Source: Limnephilus marmoratus | Lineage: Eukaryota > Arthropoda > Insecta > Trichoptera > Limnephilidae | Direction: 5' to 3' | DNA: 64,000 bases | Assembly: GCA_917880885.1 (NCBI GenBank) | Contig: OU862927.1 | Span: 19,981,450 to 20,045,449 of the forward strand | Part shown: positions 21,452 to 31,451 of the stretch, one piece after another | Layout: the number at the start of each line of letters is the position of its first letter | Numbering within the stretch: the first letter of the stretch is position 1 | Notes under the pieces: generated by a model | Told to the model about the DNA's origin: nothing | Database searches by the model: none | The model's input: the letters and a program-made list of their open reading frames with translations, nothing else | Program-made: the position numbers and the translations under genes

Positions 21452-22040
21452 GGTGAGAGACCACAATTCAGAATTGAAACATTAATTTTTTTTTTTTTAC
21501 AGTGAATACCGCACAAGAATCTCAACTGCTCCCGTCTGGAGCCAGTGAGACTATGGCATCCCCAATTGGGGTATGTTGTGAGGCTGAAGGTAGCGGGGAG
21601 GGGAAGGAGGTGGGGAAGACGAAGGTTGGGAAGTACCTGGCTATTCAGATCTGGTCACTAAACATGGCTAAAGCCATTTTCAAGCAACGTTTCAATTCTG
21701 AATGGTGGTCTTACACCAGGGCGATACTGATAGTATCTTCCACTCTGGAACATGCCGCAAATATACTATATATTATTTTAAAATAATTAATTGTGAAATA
21801 ACACAAATTAATCAAATAAAATTTATTTGCGCATGCCGGGTTCGAACCCGCGACCTCCGGAATGTGAGTCAAGAGTCTTAGCCACTGGACTACGGAGGTC
21901 GTAATAGCTTTAACCATGTTTGGGGATTAGATTTGAATATCCAGATACTTCCACACTACCTTCTTTCCACTCCCAACTCCGTTCTGCCTCACAACATACC
22001 CTAATTTGGGATGCAATATTTCCACCGGCTTCAAATGCTG
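21452..22040 (+). mobile_element. Old SINE-A fragment split by a younger SINE-A
   Basis: The 21452-21483 part (ACCACAATTCAGAATTGAAA) and the 21905-22040 part (GATTAGATTTGAATATCCAG onward) are consecutive in intact SINE-A copies. Between them sits an inverted, less diverged SINE-A. Confidence 0.65.
21486..21902 (-). mobile_element. SINE-A, full length
   Basis: The tRNA-like head (21832-21902, minus) has A-box GTAGTCCAGTGGCTAAGAC and B-box GGGTTCGAACCCG, better preserved than at 7940. The body and poly(A) (T-run on plus, 21486-21498) are complete. It is very similar to 54804-55225. Confidence 0.85.
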
Positions 22041-22059
22041 ATTGTCCTCATTCTTTTAT

Positions 22060-22215
22060 TTTATATGTAAATAACATTGTTGTTGTTATCCTTATTTTTG
22101 TTTTAAACTATTTATGCTAAAATGCGCCTGCTCTCAACACAGAATTCCTAGTGAGACAGGCACAGCACAATCACCTATGTAACTTAATAAATAAAGATTA
22201 TATTAAAAAAAAAAA
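22060..22215 (+). mobile_element. LINE 3' UTR tail
   Basis: It contains CTCAACACAGAATTCCTAGT, then AATAAATAAAG and poly(A), resembling the 3' UTR at 11945-12180. The coding part is absent. Confidence 0.45.
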
Positions 22216-22465
22216 AAATTAAAAAAACAGTTGGTATTCTTGTGCGCCATTCACATAAATAAATCCATTGTATAATTTAACAGATAATAAAATAAAACAC
22301 GATTTATGGTGTTCTTGTATATACATTATTATTTGATAATACATACATAGTTGATATAAAATTAGTATATAAACCAATTTCGCTAATAGATAGTAGATAG
22401 TAATAATACATTGTTTTTCATGACGTTCGAGATGTTTAAATTTACAATTTTGCTTTGCTGTTTGG

Positions 22466-22850
22466 TTTTAACCAATGACTAAATAAAATACCCTAAGAGA
22501 GAACTTGGCATACCAATAAAACATTCTGTCCAGATAGTTACACAAAAATGGCAGCCAAGATTGAACCAATATTTATTAAATTATCGTAGATAGCAAACAC
22601 TTTGTGGCTTGACATTATATACAATGAAACAAGTACTTTGTTTAAAAACCACTTATTTTATTATAAGTGGTTTTTAAACAAAGTACTTGTTTCATTGTAT
22701 ACAATATTTATTACTTATTATATAAACGGTCCGGCATTGCAGCCATCTTGACCGCCATTTTTGCATAAACATTTGGACAGAATGTTCGGTATGTATTTGG
22801 ATTTGTATGCCAAATGCTTCTCTTGGGTATTTTGTTTAGTCATTGGTTTT
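22466..22850. repeat. Long inverted repeat (foldback)
   Basis: The left part holds GGTTTTAACCAATGACTAAA, GGCATACCAATAAAACATTC and ACAAAAATGGCAGCCAAGA. All recur inverted on the right, in mirrored order, out to TAGTCATTGGTTTTAAC near 22850. The centre is the perfect palindrome at 22618-22701. It is non-coding. Confidence 0.8.
22618..22701. repeat. Perfect 39-bp palindrome with 6-nt loop
   Basis: The arms 22618-22656 and 22663-22701 are exact reverse complements around TTTATT. It would form a very stable hairpin in single-stranded DNA or RNA. Confidence 0.92.
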
Positions 22851-22869
22851 AACATTAATATTACGGTAG

Positions 22870-23505
22870 ACTTTCAACACATCTACCACTGGACATCCGA
22901 AAATTATGAAAAAAAAATTGTATGGCGTGCACGCATGGTATTAATTGCCATATTAATAATCAAGGTAAGGTTAGATTTATATTTCCCATTAGGTTAAAAC
23001 GTACCATTATATTGGCAGCTTGTTAATTGACTTAACAATAAGTACTCGGAAATTATAGAATCAAGTTAATAAACATTCCTTTTTTTTAATACTAGTGGTG
23101 TCTTAAAATTTGTATAATGGCCTTTCATATTTAAGGTTTTACTGCGGCATCAGGATGGCAGAATAATAGTCAACACAATGTATCATCTTACTCTTATAAA
23201 CTTAAATTACCTATCTCATACAAGACTTCAATGTGTTGTTTTCAATCCAACATAGACAGCGCTTCGTAAAACTAAGACAAAACGAAAGAAAGAAGTGGGG
23301 GTTCATGGGGAAATATTATACGTTCAATATATATAATAACCGTAAAAATAATCAATAAATTATAGCATCTAAAAGAAATAGCCATTTACAATATAGCGGA
23401 AAAGCTATTTTGTGGCATTGTAACTAAGAACACCAGTTCTTGGTGAATCGGACCTTTCCATAGAAATAGAAAATTGGGAGATAGGTCATGAACTATTTTT
23501 TTTTT
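22870..23505. other. Intergenic sequence without recognised feature
   Basis: AT-rich; no exon, RNA gene or repeat could be supported. Confidence 0.35.
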
Positions 23506-23705
23506 AAAAGAAAGACAAACATTCCCGGGTTATGAAAAACCTCACAATATTTGAAAATCTCCTACTACCATTACAGTAAGCGGAATATGTTGCTCGTGTC
23601 TTAGCGAAGAGGAAAAAGAGGACTTAGCCAGCTGAGGAATCGAACACGCGACGCCTGGGAGGGACCCAAACACAATGCCAACACAGTCTCTGGCCGGTAT
23701 TATTA
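23506..23705 (-). mobile_element. SINE-B, uninterrupted reference copy
   Basis: The contiguous tRNA-like head (about 23630-23705, minus; GTTCGATTCCTCAGCTGGC) and the body down to CATTCCCGGGTTATG show the original order that is split at 3535-4115. Confidence 0.7.
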
Positions 23706-24712
23706 GCATATGTGACAGACGGCATGATTTCATGCCCTATTTTCCTTTGTTTCTATTATTTTCTATGGACCTTTCTGAGAAGATACTTATTTACATAGGA
23801 ATGGTGCCTATTTTAGCAATGATCAAGGACTGTATTAATTTATTGTTAATTTCATTTATTTATCTCATTGCTCATTCTTCAACAATCAGTTCACTACACC
23901 ATGTCCGACAATTAGGGCGATATTGTGATTTCAAGTGCTGCATTTATCGTTGACTCAATTATCGAAGAAAAAAAAGAAGGAAGTGACTTATTTTTATTAG
24001 TTTTTTCCATAAGTTATTATTATTATTTATCTTTATTTTCCATAAATTAGATCCCACAGACATCTGAAATTTTGGTACGCTTCTATCATTTGTGAACATT
24101 TTTCATTACTCCAATCCATAATTAGTACAAACATGTCTTCACAAGTTCCAAGAACACTTTGAAGAGAGTGCCTCTACGAAGAACACGAAGGAATGCTCTA
24201 GGCAACTGTTCAGGCGCACTTGCGGCGTTTACTTCAAATGAACGAGCATTCTACTAAATAACGGCGAATGCCTCGGAGCACCGAAAGAATGCTCTGTTTA
24301 CACCAAAATAATTTGCAAGAGCAGGCTAAATCCACCTTCAGATATCAATGTATAAATAGCTCTGGAGAGATAAACCGAAAGAAGTATACTGTGGCTGTGT
24401 CTGTGTGTCCGAAGTATGATAAAATTAAATCTTAAATTGTTCAAACATTTTCAAATCCATCTTGAACATACAATCAATTTCATTAGCCTGTCTGGGACCC
24501 AGGAGTCAACAGGTCTTTTCAACATTTGTAATTTCATAACATCAATTTTCTTTAAAATCAGTATAGACCACACCACTAAGATATTTTTATTCAGTGATCT
24601 ACAGAAGGTTTTTGATCAAACACAGCTATCGTTTTTTTGAAACAGAAAGTCTGCATGACACAAATGTTAAAAACACACTGTGATGACGGTATTATTTGTA
24701 GCCACGTACAAC
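23706..24712. other. Intergenic sequence without recognised gene
   Basis: Short ORFs here are low-complexity and lack family signatures. No intact repeat was recognised. Confidence 0.35.
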
Positions 24713-25350
24713 CAGTCCCGGATCTACAACTTTTTCAAACCGGGGCAGAAACTTAATAGTGGTGCCCCTCTCGATGAGTGGCCCTCTCTCTCTAAAGCAG
24801 TGGCGGCTCATGACTTTTTGGTGTGCTAGAGTGCTGATATTAAAAAAAATGGCATTATTGATGTTTTTGTAGCCGAAATAAATTTTTTTTTTTTTTTTTG
24901 AAAATCAGTTTTTTGTATGAAAAATTTCAGGTTAGTTTCAGTTTGGTGGTGCGCCGCACCGATATCCTGAAAAATCTTCATACAAAACACCAATTTTTGA
25001 AAAAAAAAAAAAAATTATTTTTCGCATACGACAACATCCATGATGCCATTTTTTTAATATTAGCACCCTAGCACAACCAAAAGTCACGAGCCGCCACTGC
25101 TCTAAAGGTGAGTGATCGACACTTGGCCTGACGTTCGACCACTCAGGTTTATTCGGCTCAGCTTGTATAGTCCCTAGTTCTAGATACAAAGCACGCGTTT
25201 AAAATCGACTTAGGATATGTTCAAAAACCCACTGGGCGTTATAAAATCAAATGAATAATCAATAGAATTATTCATTTGATATTAGCCGCTGGATATCAGG
25301 CGCTTTGTGAATCAAGTTTTTTTTAATCATTTTGTTATTTTGTATATTGC
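24713..25350 (+). mobile_element. hAT-like repeat, copy 2 (interrupted)
   Basis: It begins CAGTCCCGGATCTACAAC and is homologous (inverted) to 14840-15430. A hAT MITE at 24799-25099 is nested inside it. Confidence 0.55.
24799..25099. mobile_element. 301-bp hAT MITE with perfect 8-bp duplication
   Basis: The termini are CAGTGGCGGCTCATGACTTT and AAAGTCACGAGCCGCCACTG. They are flanked by identical CTCTAAAG at 24791-24798 and 25100-25107. Confidence 0.88.
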
Positions 25351-25622
25351 AATAAATAATTCCATCTTCTTGTTTTTTAACGTTAGAGTTAATGTAGACC
25401 TTAATTCTAAAAAAATAAAAAATAACTAAGATGAATTAAAAGAGAAGTTGGGTTACTGAGATAAAGCGCGTGTTTGCACCGAACTAGGTCCAGTGGACAT
25501 ACTTGAGATTTACTGCGTTTAGTATCGCACATAAGTTTGTTCATTAGATAAGCTGTGCTTTTTTTTTTAAATTACCTTCCAGCGGTTAAAAGGTGCAACA
25601 ATCTTTACAGAACAAAAAAAAA

Positions 25623-26438
25623 TGGTAAATATCGGTTCGGACTGGCCACGCTTATTACGAATAATTTTTAGAAAAAAACTTTAGATTCGCCTTAATTACT
25701 ATAAAATGAAACTTTTTGGCTTTGGGGCGGCGGAAAATAATGCATTTTAATTTTCAATTGCATAAAACCAAAATTCACTTCGCGAACCGACCCAGCGAAA
25801 ATCCGCGGCCGTAACTGTCACTTTTGTTGTTAATGTTTTGTTAATGTTGGTATTCTTGATAAATTATCAAGAGCTAATACGTTTGTAGCCGACTTCGTGA
25901 GATAATGCGCGTATTTATGAAATTTGTCTAGCGGGCTTGTTTGTGTAACATGGTTTGTGATACAAAAGAAAGTGCCCCTTTATAACGCCTGCTCGCATCA
26001 AGGCAAGAAAAACATCCCAGTTTTCAAGTGGTTTAGCGGCTACGCTAGGTTTGTGTAACATGGTTTGTGATTCGCAGGTTGCAGATTGGAAGAAGACGGC
26101 CGAGGACAGAGGGCGGTGGAGGCTTATTTTGAAGGAGGCCAAGGCTCGAAATGGGCTGTAGCGCCATTGAAGAAGAAGAAGGTTTGTGATTCGCGGTATT
26201 TCATGTAGGTATCCCACGAAGTCGGCTGCAGTCCATAACAGTGACAGCTACGGCCGCGGATTTTCGCTGCGTCGGTTCGCGAAGTGAATTTTGGTTTTAT
26301 GCAATTGAAAATTAAAATGCATTATTTTCCACCGCCCCAAAGCCAAAAAGTTTCCTTTTATAGTAATTAAGGCGAATTTAAGTTTTTTTCTAAAAATTAT
26401 TCGTAATAAGCGTGGCCAGTCCGAACCGATAATTACCA
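25623..26438. mobile_element. Foldback-like element, copy 1, with 110-bp repeat core
   Basis: The arms 25623-25820 and 26242-26438 are inverted repeats of about 198 bp (shared phrase CGGTTCGGACTGGCCACG). The centre holds one full and one partial copy of the 110-bp unit (TTTGTGTAACATGGTTTGTG at about 25942 and 26052). That unit makes the tandem array at 45304-45870. A LINE-B tail has inserted into the core. There is no transposase. Confidence 0.75.
26076..26180 (+). mobile_element. LINE-B 3' tip insertion with 14-bp duplication
   Basis: About 105 bp match the last part of the LINE-B copy at 5253-6042, ending in (GAA)n. An exact duplication, GGTTTGTGATTCGC, flanks it at 26062-26075 and 26181-26194. 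Confidence 0.9.
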
Positions 26439-26439
26439 A

Positions 26440-26922
26440 AAAAACTAATCCGATGGAGTTTCTTTCCATCCATAAATACACATAAATCACTATAATTGAA
26501 TAATTATTCGAGGCTTTTGGTTACCCGAAAATGATAAATGTCAAAATAATAAAGCATGTTAGGGAATGCAGAAACACATAACCCGCTTTAAACGACCATG
26601 AGTTTGTCTTTAAAAAAAACCTGTCAGAAAACAAAACTCTTTTTGGGAACAGAACCGATGTCGATCTTACATGCACACATTCTTTGAATTGCCATCCTTG
26701 ATGCATTTCGTTTCTCCTTCTTTTTTTAAATTTCATCCGCACAAACATATTCTCTCGATTGCCATCCTTTTCTTATTTGTTTAGTTTTAGCTATGAAAGA
26801 TAAAACGAATGTACCATATTTTTTGTTCGATTATAATGACTATAACCTGTCTTTGTATTTATTTAATATATTAATAATAAACATAGGTAAAAGATCAATG
26901 AAACAGTCTAAACTAAATTTCT
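26440..26922. other. Intergenic sequence without recognised feature
   Basis: No gene or intact repeat was supported. Confidence 0.35.
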
Positions 26923-27090
26923 AAAGACGGTCTCATGCGCACAAAATGTTTGTTTTTTTTAAAACATTTACTAGAAAGAATGTTGTCCATCAGCCACAGC
27001 AAGCAAAAACATTGTGGCCACACCCCAATGTTTCTATGTTGTGTAAATCTAAAAAAATATACACATTTTGTGTGCATGAGACCCGCCTTA
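26923..27090. mobile_element. Short MITE
   Basis: The left end GACGGTCTCATGCGCACAAA and the right end TTTGTGTGCATGAGACCCGCC are imperfect inverted repeats of about 27 bp around a non-coding core. The flanks are AAA/TAA-like. Confidence 0.6.
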
Positions 27091-27136
27091 AATTACACAG
27101 AATGCTGCCGTGAGACGTAGGTATAACTATTAAGAA

Positions 27137-27255
27137 AATATTTTAAACACTCCTTCTGCCATCATTTTTAGCAGAAAACGTTACTTTTGCGATGATTGAG
27201 AACCTAGTTAACAGAGGAATTGAACCCACAACACCAGGATAGGATCCCGATGCAT
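27137..27255 (-). mobile_element. SINE-B remnant
   Basis: The phrase GAGGAATTGAACCCACAACA and its surroundings match the tRNA-like part of SINE-B with heavy decay. Confidence 0.4.
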
Positions 27256-27887
27256 ATATCAAATATTTCGCATAGTATTTAACCAATTTGGCATCATAAT
27301 ATGATTCAAATAATTATAAAAACTAAAAAGCCTCAAAAATTTGGTACCTATAAGATAAGTGAATTAATTCTTCAAAAAATGATAGTCCGAACAGCAGCGT
27401 TCTTTACGTAATATGGGTAACTTTTTAGAGAAGCGGAAACGCTTACTACAAATATTTTTTTGAAATAATGCTTCTATTTAACTTAATTATTGTATAAAAG
27501 ACAAATATTTACATCGGGGGGAGATGGTAAATGATGCAATACAGTTACACATTTCTTCAAAATATCAAAATTTCGTGTGTTTTGACAGTTTAGTTATGTT
27601 TTTTTCTTGTTTGATGCATTTGTATTAAGCGTGTTCAGCGATTCTAAAATTTTACCGTAAAATGTTCTAAAAGTACAAAGAAATAATTTGGTCAAAACCT
27701 CACATCCATACAGGGTAACTTAATTAAATTATAAATATTTATCACAATCCCTGTACTCTTACGACAACGCATAAACGTAAACACATCAGTCTTAATCATC
27801 TAATTTCACATTATTTACTCAACGGTTGAATAATGAATTGATCAAAGAGAAGTATAATTATTATATGAAAATGTTAAGCAACTAATA
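27256..27887. other. 3' flank of the DEAF1-like gene
   Basis: It probably contains the minus-strand 3' UTR of the DEAF1-like gene. No unambiguous polyadenylation signal or other gene could be fixed. Confidence 0.35.
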
Positions 27888-29195
27888 TTACTGATGCTGG
27901 CTGTCTACGATTAGCATGATGGAATTAGAATGTTCCCCAACTGACACACCTCTCATACACTCCATCTGATGCGCCGCCCAATCTTTCCTTTGGCAATATG
28001 TAGAACAGTATGGGGTGCGTCGACACATTGAACATTCCGCGGAAGCATCCCGGTTACAATTGGCACACGTCTTAGAGTTTGTACATTCCACATTGAGGAG
28101 TTGGCTCTGGTTAGCGTTGTCCACTTCCTCCACACCCCCGATGATGGCTGTGGTAGTCTCGGAGGCCATAGAATCTGTCTGTCCGCCCACCAAGCCCTTC
28201 ACCTTTGCAACACACTTCCGCAGTTCCGTCGAAAACTTCGCAACTTGCTGGCTTAAATCTTCTAGCTTTTTCATGGCTACATTTAAATCAGTTAATGTAT
28301 CTTGCGCACTGTTGTCTATTAGTTGGTAGTCATTTGTCACGTCGAGCCCGTCAGCTAAACTTTGCCACGCTTCCTCTTTCGTCGCGTGTGCTGACTGGGG
28401 AGGATCCGAATCACTTTCATCGGCACTGTTCTGACGCTTGCGAGACCGCTTTTCTATGCTCGCCACCCTTCTTCTCTTGTAGGGGGTGAATAACCTAACT
28501 GGTCCGGTCGCTGTGTCGTCGTCGCAACAAGCTCCGCAAGTGCAGCTTGTGGCGTGTGGTGTCAGCACATTTTCAAAGATCAACGCTTGTATACTTCTGC
28601 CTCCAAACTTTATGGACCTCTTCCAGTCCTTGCTGGACGCCCTTCCGCAAACAGCTTCGAATTCACTAGGCGTATACCAGCTTCCGTTCGATTCGATGCA
28701 GCGTCCGCGTCCGCCAGATCCGAACCTCGCTTTATGGAGATCGGCCGAGATGTTTTTACACCTGATGGGCAAGACGGGCATGTTGGCCGCCTCCGCCCAG
28801 CTCGTGTTATTGGGAGAAGTGGCCGCATTGTCGGAAACTCCGCCATCCCCGCTCTGGATGACGATGTGAGTTGCCTTGAGGTCTCCATCGCCGGCAACTT
28901 GATCGCGGGATATGATGCCATTATCAACGCACAACAACGGCTTTAGATGCGGCAAATGGTCGGAAGTAATCACATTAATGGTGGTCCCCGCGACGAGGGA
29001 TCCCACGGGAAGAGAAATGGGCACGGTAACTAGTCCGCCTGATCCTGAAGTTAACCTAGCGCCCCGAGGAGTTGTAGTTGTCAAAATTCGGCCGCCGCCA
29101 TTGTCTCGGTCCCCATCGTGTCCGTTCGCCGCGAGCTGTTCGACTTCGGAAATGTCCGGTAAAATACAATTTTCCGGCGATTCGGCTCCCTCCAT
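27888..29195 (-). CDS. Deaf1: DEAF1-like transcription factor (SAND + MYND), intronless
   Basis: A single uninterrupted frame encodes 435 residues. Residues about 140-222 form a SAND DNA-binding domain with the KDWK motif at 199-202 and a Cys-rich CTCGACC at its end. A basic stretch, YKRRRVASIEKRSRKR at about 239-254, is a likely nuclear localisation signal. Residues 377-413 form a MYND zinc finger with C377-C380, C388-C391, C397-C401 and H409-C413. A helical linker (about 300-345) may mediate dimerisation. DEAF1 binds TTCG motifs through SAND and recruits partners through MYND. Fly and human proteins are about 565-576 residues with multi-exon genes. This copy is shorter and has no introns, yet all key residues are intact. 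It lies head to head with RRP12. The start at 29195 precedes the acidic MEGAESPEN N-terminus. Confidence 0.95.
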   Translation of the reverse strand: MEGAESPENCILPDISEVEQLAANGHDGDRDNGGGRILTTTTPRGARLTSGSGGLVTVPISLPVGSLVAGTTINVITSDHLPHLKPLLCVDNGIISRDQVAGDGDLKATHIVIQSGDGGVSDNAATSPNNTSWAEAANMPVLPIRCKNISADLHKARFGSGGRGRCIESNGSWYTPSEFEAVCGRASSKDWKRSIKFGGRSIQALIFENVLTPHATSCTCGACCDDDTATGPVRLFTPYKRRRVASIEKRSRKRQNSADESDSDPPQSAHATKEEAWQSLADGLDVTNDYQLIDNSAQDTLTDLNVAMKKLEDLSQQVAKFSTELRKCVAKVKGLVGGQTDSMASETTTAIIGGVEEVDNANQSQLLNVECTNSKTCANCNRDASAECSMCRRTPYCSTYCQRKDWAAHQMECMRGVSVGEHSNSIMLIVDSQHQ

Positions 29196-29309
29196 GTCGT
29201 GAAAGCCGTGGGAATCTCGGAATTCAAATATTTTAGCAAGATTTTAATAACCGACCTCACTATAACGAAGGAAAATTTAACAATTAGACAGCGCGCCTAT
29301 CAAGTGCAT

Positions 29310-29400
29310 AGCTATTTCGAACACAATCTACTAATATTGTGTGAATGTAGATAGCATTTGCGTGTAATAGTATTGCTGACTCGAATCATCGAACGAAACA
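29310..29400 (-). promoter_or_regulatory. TTCG motif cluster upstream of the DEAF1-like gene
   Basis: On the minus strand TTCG occurs at 29394-29397, 29390-29393 and 29382-29385, and a palindromic TTCGAA lies at 29316-29321. This is 120-200 bp before the start codon. DEAF1 SAND domains recognise TTCG, so self-binding is possible. This is inferred only from motif presence. Confidence 0.3.
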
Positions 29401-29739
29401 TTTTTTGAAATCATTTTGCTTTATGCGGAAATGCGAAAGATAATGGAAAGAAAATCAACGATTTGGTTATAATAATAAATATTTTTTTATAAATATTAAT
29501 TTAATTTGTTAATTCTGACATCGCTACCCTGTTCTACTACCTACTTCTACTGTCACCTGTTGGGTCGTTGGGTCATCCATTTGCGGAACTTGCTGAGTAC
29601 AATTTTGTATTTCAATATTTTTATTCAAAGAATATTTATTCTGAATTAGTAATTTAATAAACTATTCAGTCTTCGAAATACTTATTCTGAATAAAACTAA
29701 GAAATAGATGGGCTCAGTATATATCAAAATCTGCAGTGA

Positions 29740-29850
29740 AATAAAATATTTGGGGCATGTCTTCAGTAATGAATGACCTGTGCGATAAAAATGATATAGA
29801 ACGCCAAAGAAGAGCACTGAGCGTGCTTGCTCGCCAGGAGATTCAACAGG
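29740..29850 (+). pseudogene. Small LINE RT fragment
   Basis: With small frame breaks the plus strand reads VKYLGHV, then DKNDIERQRRALSVLARQ, as in the region downstream of RT in insect RTE-like LINEs. Only about 35 codons remain. Confidence 0.45.
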
Positions 29851-29884
29851 TGCAGTCCTCCAGGGAAGAAGCAATTATTCTATA

Positions 29885-30359
29885 CTAGCTTTTGCCCCCG
29901 GCTTCGCTCGCATAGTATTAGGGGGGTACCCACAGCGCCTCCTCCACATTCCCAATCCCCCCCCCCCCGCTCCTCCTCTTCCCGCCCCCTCTCACCCCTC
30001 TCCCCCACCCCCACCTTCCTCAAATCCCCCCTCATCCCTCACCCTCACCCTCCACCCATCGCCCTCCCCGATTCCCCCTCCCCCCCTTCCCCCCTCCGCC
30101 CGGCCCCCACATCCTATCCCCCCCCTCACCCTCCCTCCATACCCGTTACATTCATTTTTCAAAAAGCTCGCGTGCCATCTATTGCAATTTTTGTATATAA
30201 ATTTCATAATGCCAGAGCTCTAAGCTATAGCCAATAGCCTATTCTGATGTATGAGGTATATTATTGTAAAGTTTCATTAAAAACCATTCAGTAGTTTTCG
30301 CATGAAAGAGTAACAAACATACATCCATACAAACTTTCACCTTTATAATATTAGTAGGA
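29885..30359 (-). mobile_element. Helitron-like element with C-rich insert
   Basis: On the minus strand it starts TCCTACTAATATTATAAAGG and continues with AAACTACTGAATGGTTTTTA. It ends GCGAAGCCGGGGGCAAAAGC then TAG, giving the CTAG 3' end before a T. The middle (about 29940-30140) is an unusual C-rich, nearly pure CCCTC stretch on plus. Open frames across it are low-complexity. Confidence 0.75.
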
Positions 30360-31260
30360 CATACTGCATGAACTTTTACGCCAGCGAACTGTGGACAACA
30401 AACTAAACACAATGCAACTTCAGGTACAGTTGGGTATAGTATAACCACGCATACATGGCTTTTCGGCCTCCCTTGGCGTCGCAGTGCATCGCAGATGTCG
30501 GCACTCCGCAGAGGTAAGGGTGCATTCGGTGCATTGCATAGGTGCATAGGTTTGCTGATTTGATGCGCTATAGAATAGCCGGGACCGAGTCAGCGCTATC
30601 GGAGATCGGAAAACACTCTTGACCAGGCTATCGCTAAGAGAATTTCCCTCAAGCCACCATAGTATATGCGCTAAATGTGTTTACCATTTTATTTTATTTT
30701 ATCTTGTATTCAATTTTACATCATGTTATTTTATAGACGTATACTTTTATATGGGCCGGTATCTTTTTCTATTATTATCGACCCCTACTCCAATTTACAT
30801 GGTGATAAGACTCTACCATTCCTCGCGCTTCTGCGCTGTGTGGAGAGCTGCGAACACCGACATACCGGACGCCAGTGATACGGTCACGGTCACTCTAGCG
30901 CTTCCTCTGCTTCTTCTGCCTTCCACTTTGCCAGTGACTATGAGTTTCTCCAAGTTGAAAACCTCAGTTTGTGTCCAAAGATTTAAAAATTAAATAAAAT
31001 ATTTTTTTCGTTTATACGGCGTTTTTTTTTCACAAACATTTTTGTTTCCTACTATTCGAACGAAAATTATTATTGTTTTTGATACAGCCTTACAAATAAT
31101 CTACTCAGGTACCGCTAAGTTCTCTGCCCCGAAACATTATTTTTTAAAATGGCATCACTGGTTGGCACCACTGTTGTGTGGCCATAAACGAAAAAAACAT
31201 TTCTATATTTTTGACATTTCATTTCACCACATGAAAATATTAGGTTATATTTTTGAAACG
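30360..31260. other. Spacer between Helitron and RRP12
   Basis: No gene was recognised. It should contain the RRP12 promoter at its right end. Confidence 0.4.
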
Positions 31261-31266
31261 ACTTGA

Positions 31267-31272
31267 CACGTG
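31267..31272 (+). promoter_or_regulatory. CACGTG E-box upstream of RRP12
   Basis: A perfect palindromic E-box lies 44 bp before the RRP12 ATG. CACGTG is the Myc/Max site, which is common in promoters of ribosome-biogenesis genes. Function here is inferred. Confidence 0.4.
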
Positions 31273-31315
31273 CGGCGAATCGACTGTATGTTTATTTTAA
31301 ATCTACATTAAAACA

Positions 31316-31451
31316 ATGGGGAAATTTCGTTCTAAATTGAAGGGGTCGTCGAAAGGAAAAAGATGGAGGAAAGGCCAATCATCCAGTTCAAACCCCACAA
31401 TTACAAAATTCAGAGATATGGCAAAAGGAAAATTTTTCCACGAAAATCTTG
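31316..31451 (+). CDS. RRP12: RRP12 exon 1
   Basis: Residues 1-46; basic N-terminus [20 protein letters not shown]. The donor is GTACGT and the phase 1. Intron 1 is only 81 bp. Confidence 0.93.

Noticed and set aside
28015..29202. Several plus-strand frames across the DEAF1-like gene
   Set aside because: They are opposite-strand shadows of a 435-codon gene with recognisable SAND and MYND domains.
29827..30237. Proline/serine-rich open frame
   Set aside because: It is produced by the C-rich stretch inside the Helitron-like element and has no domain or conserved start.
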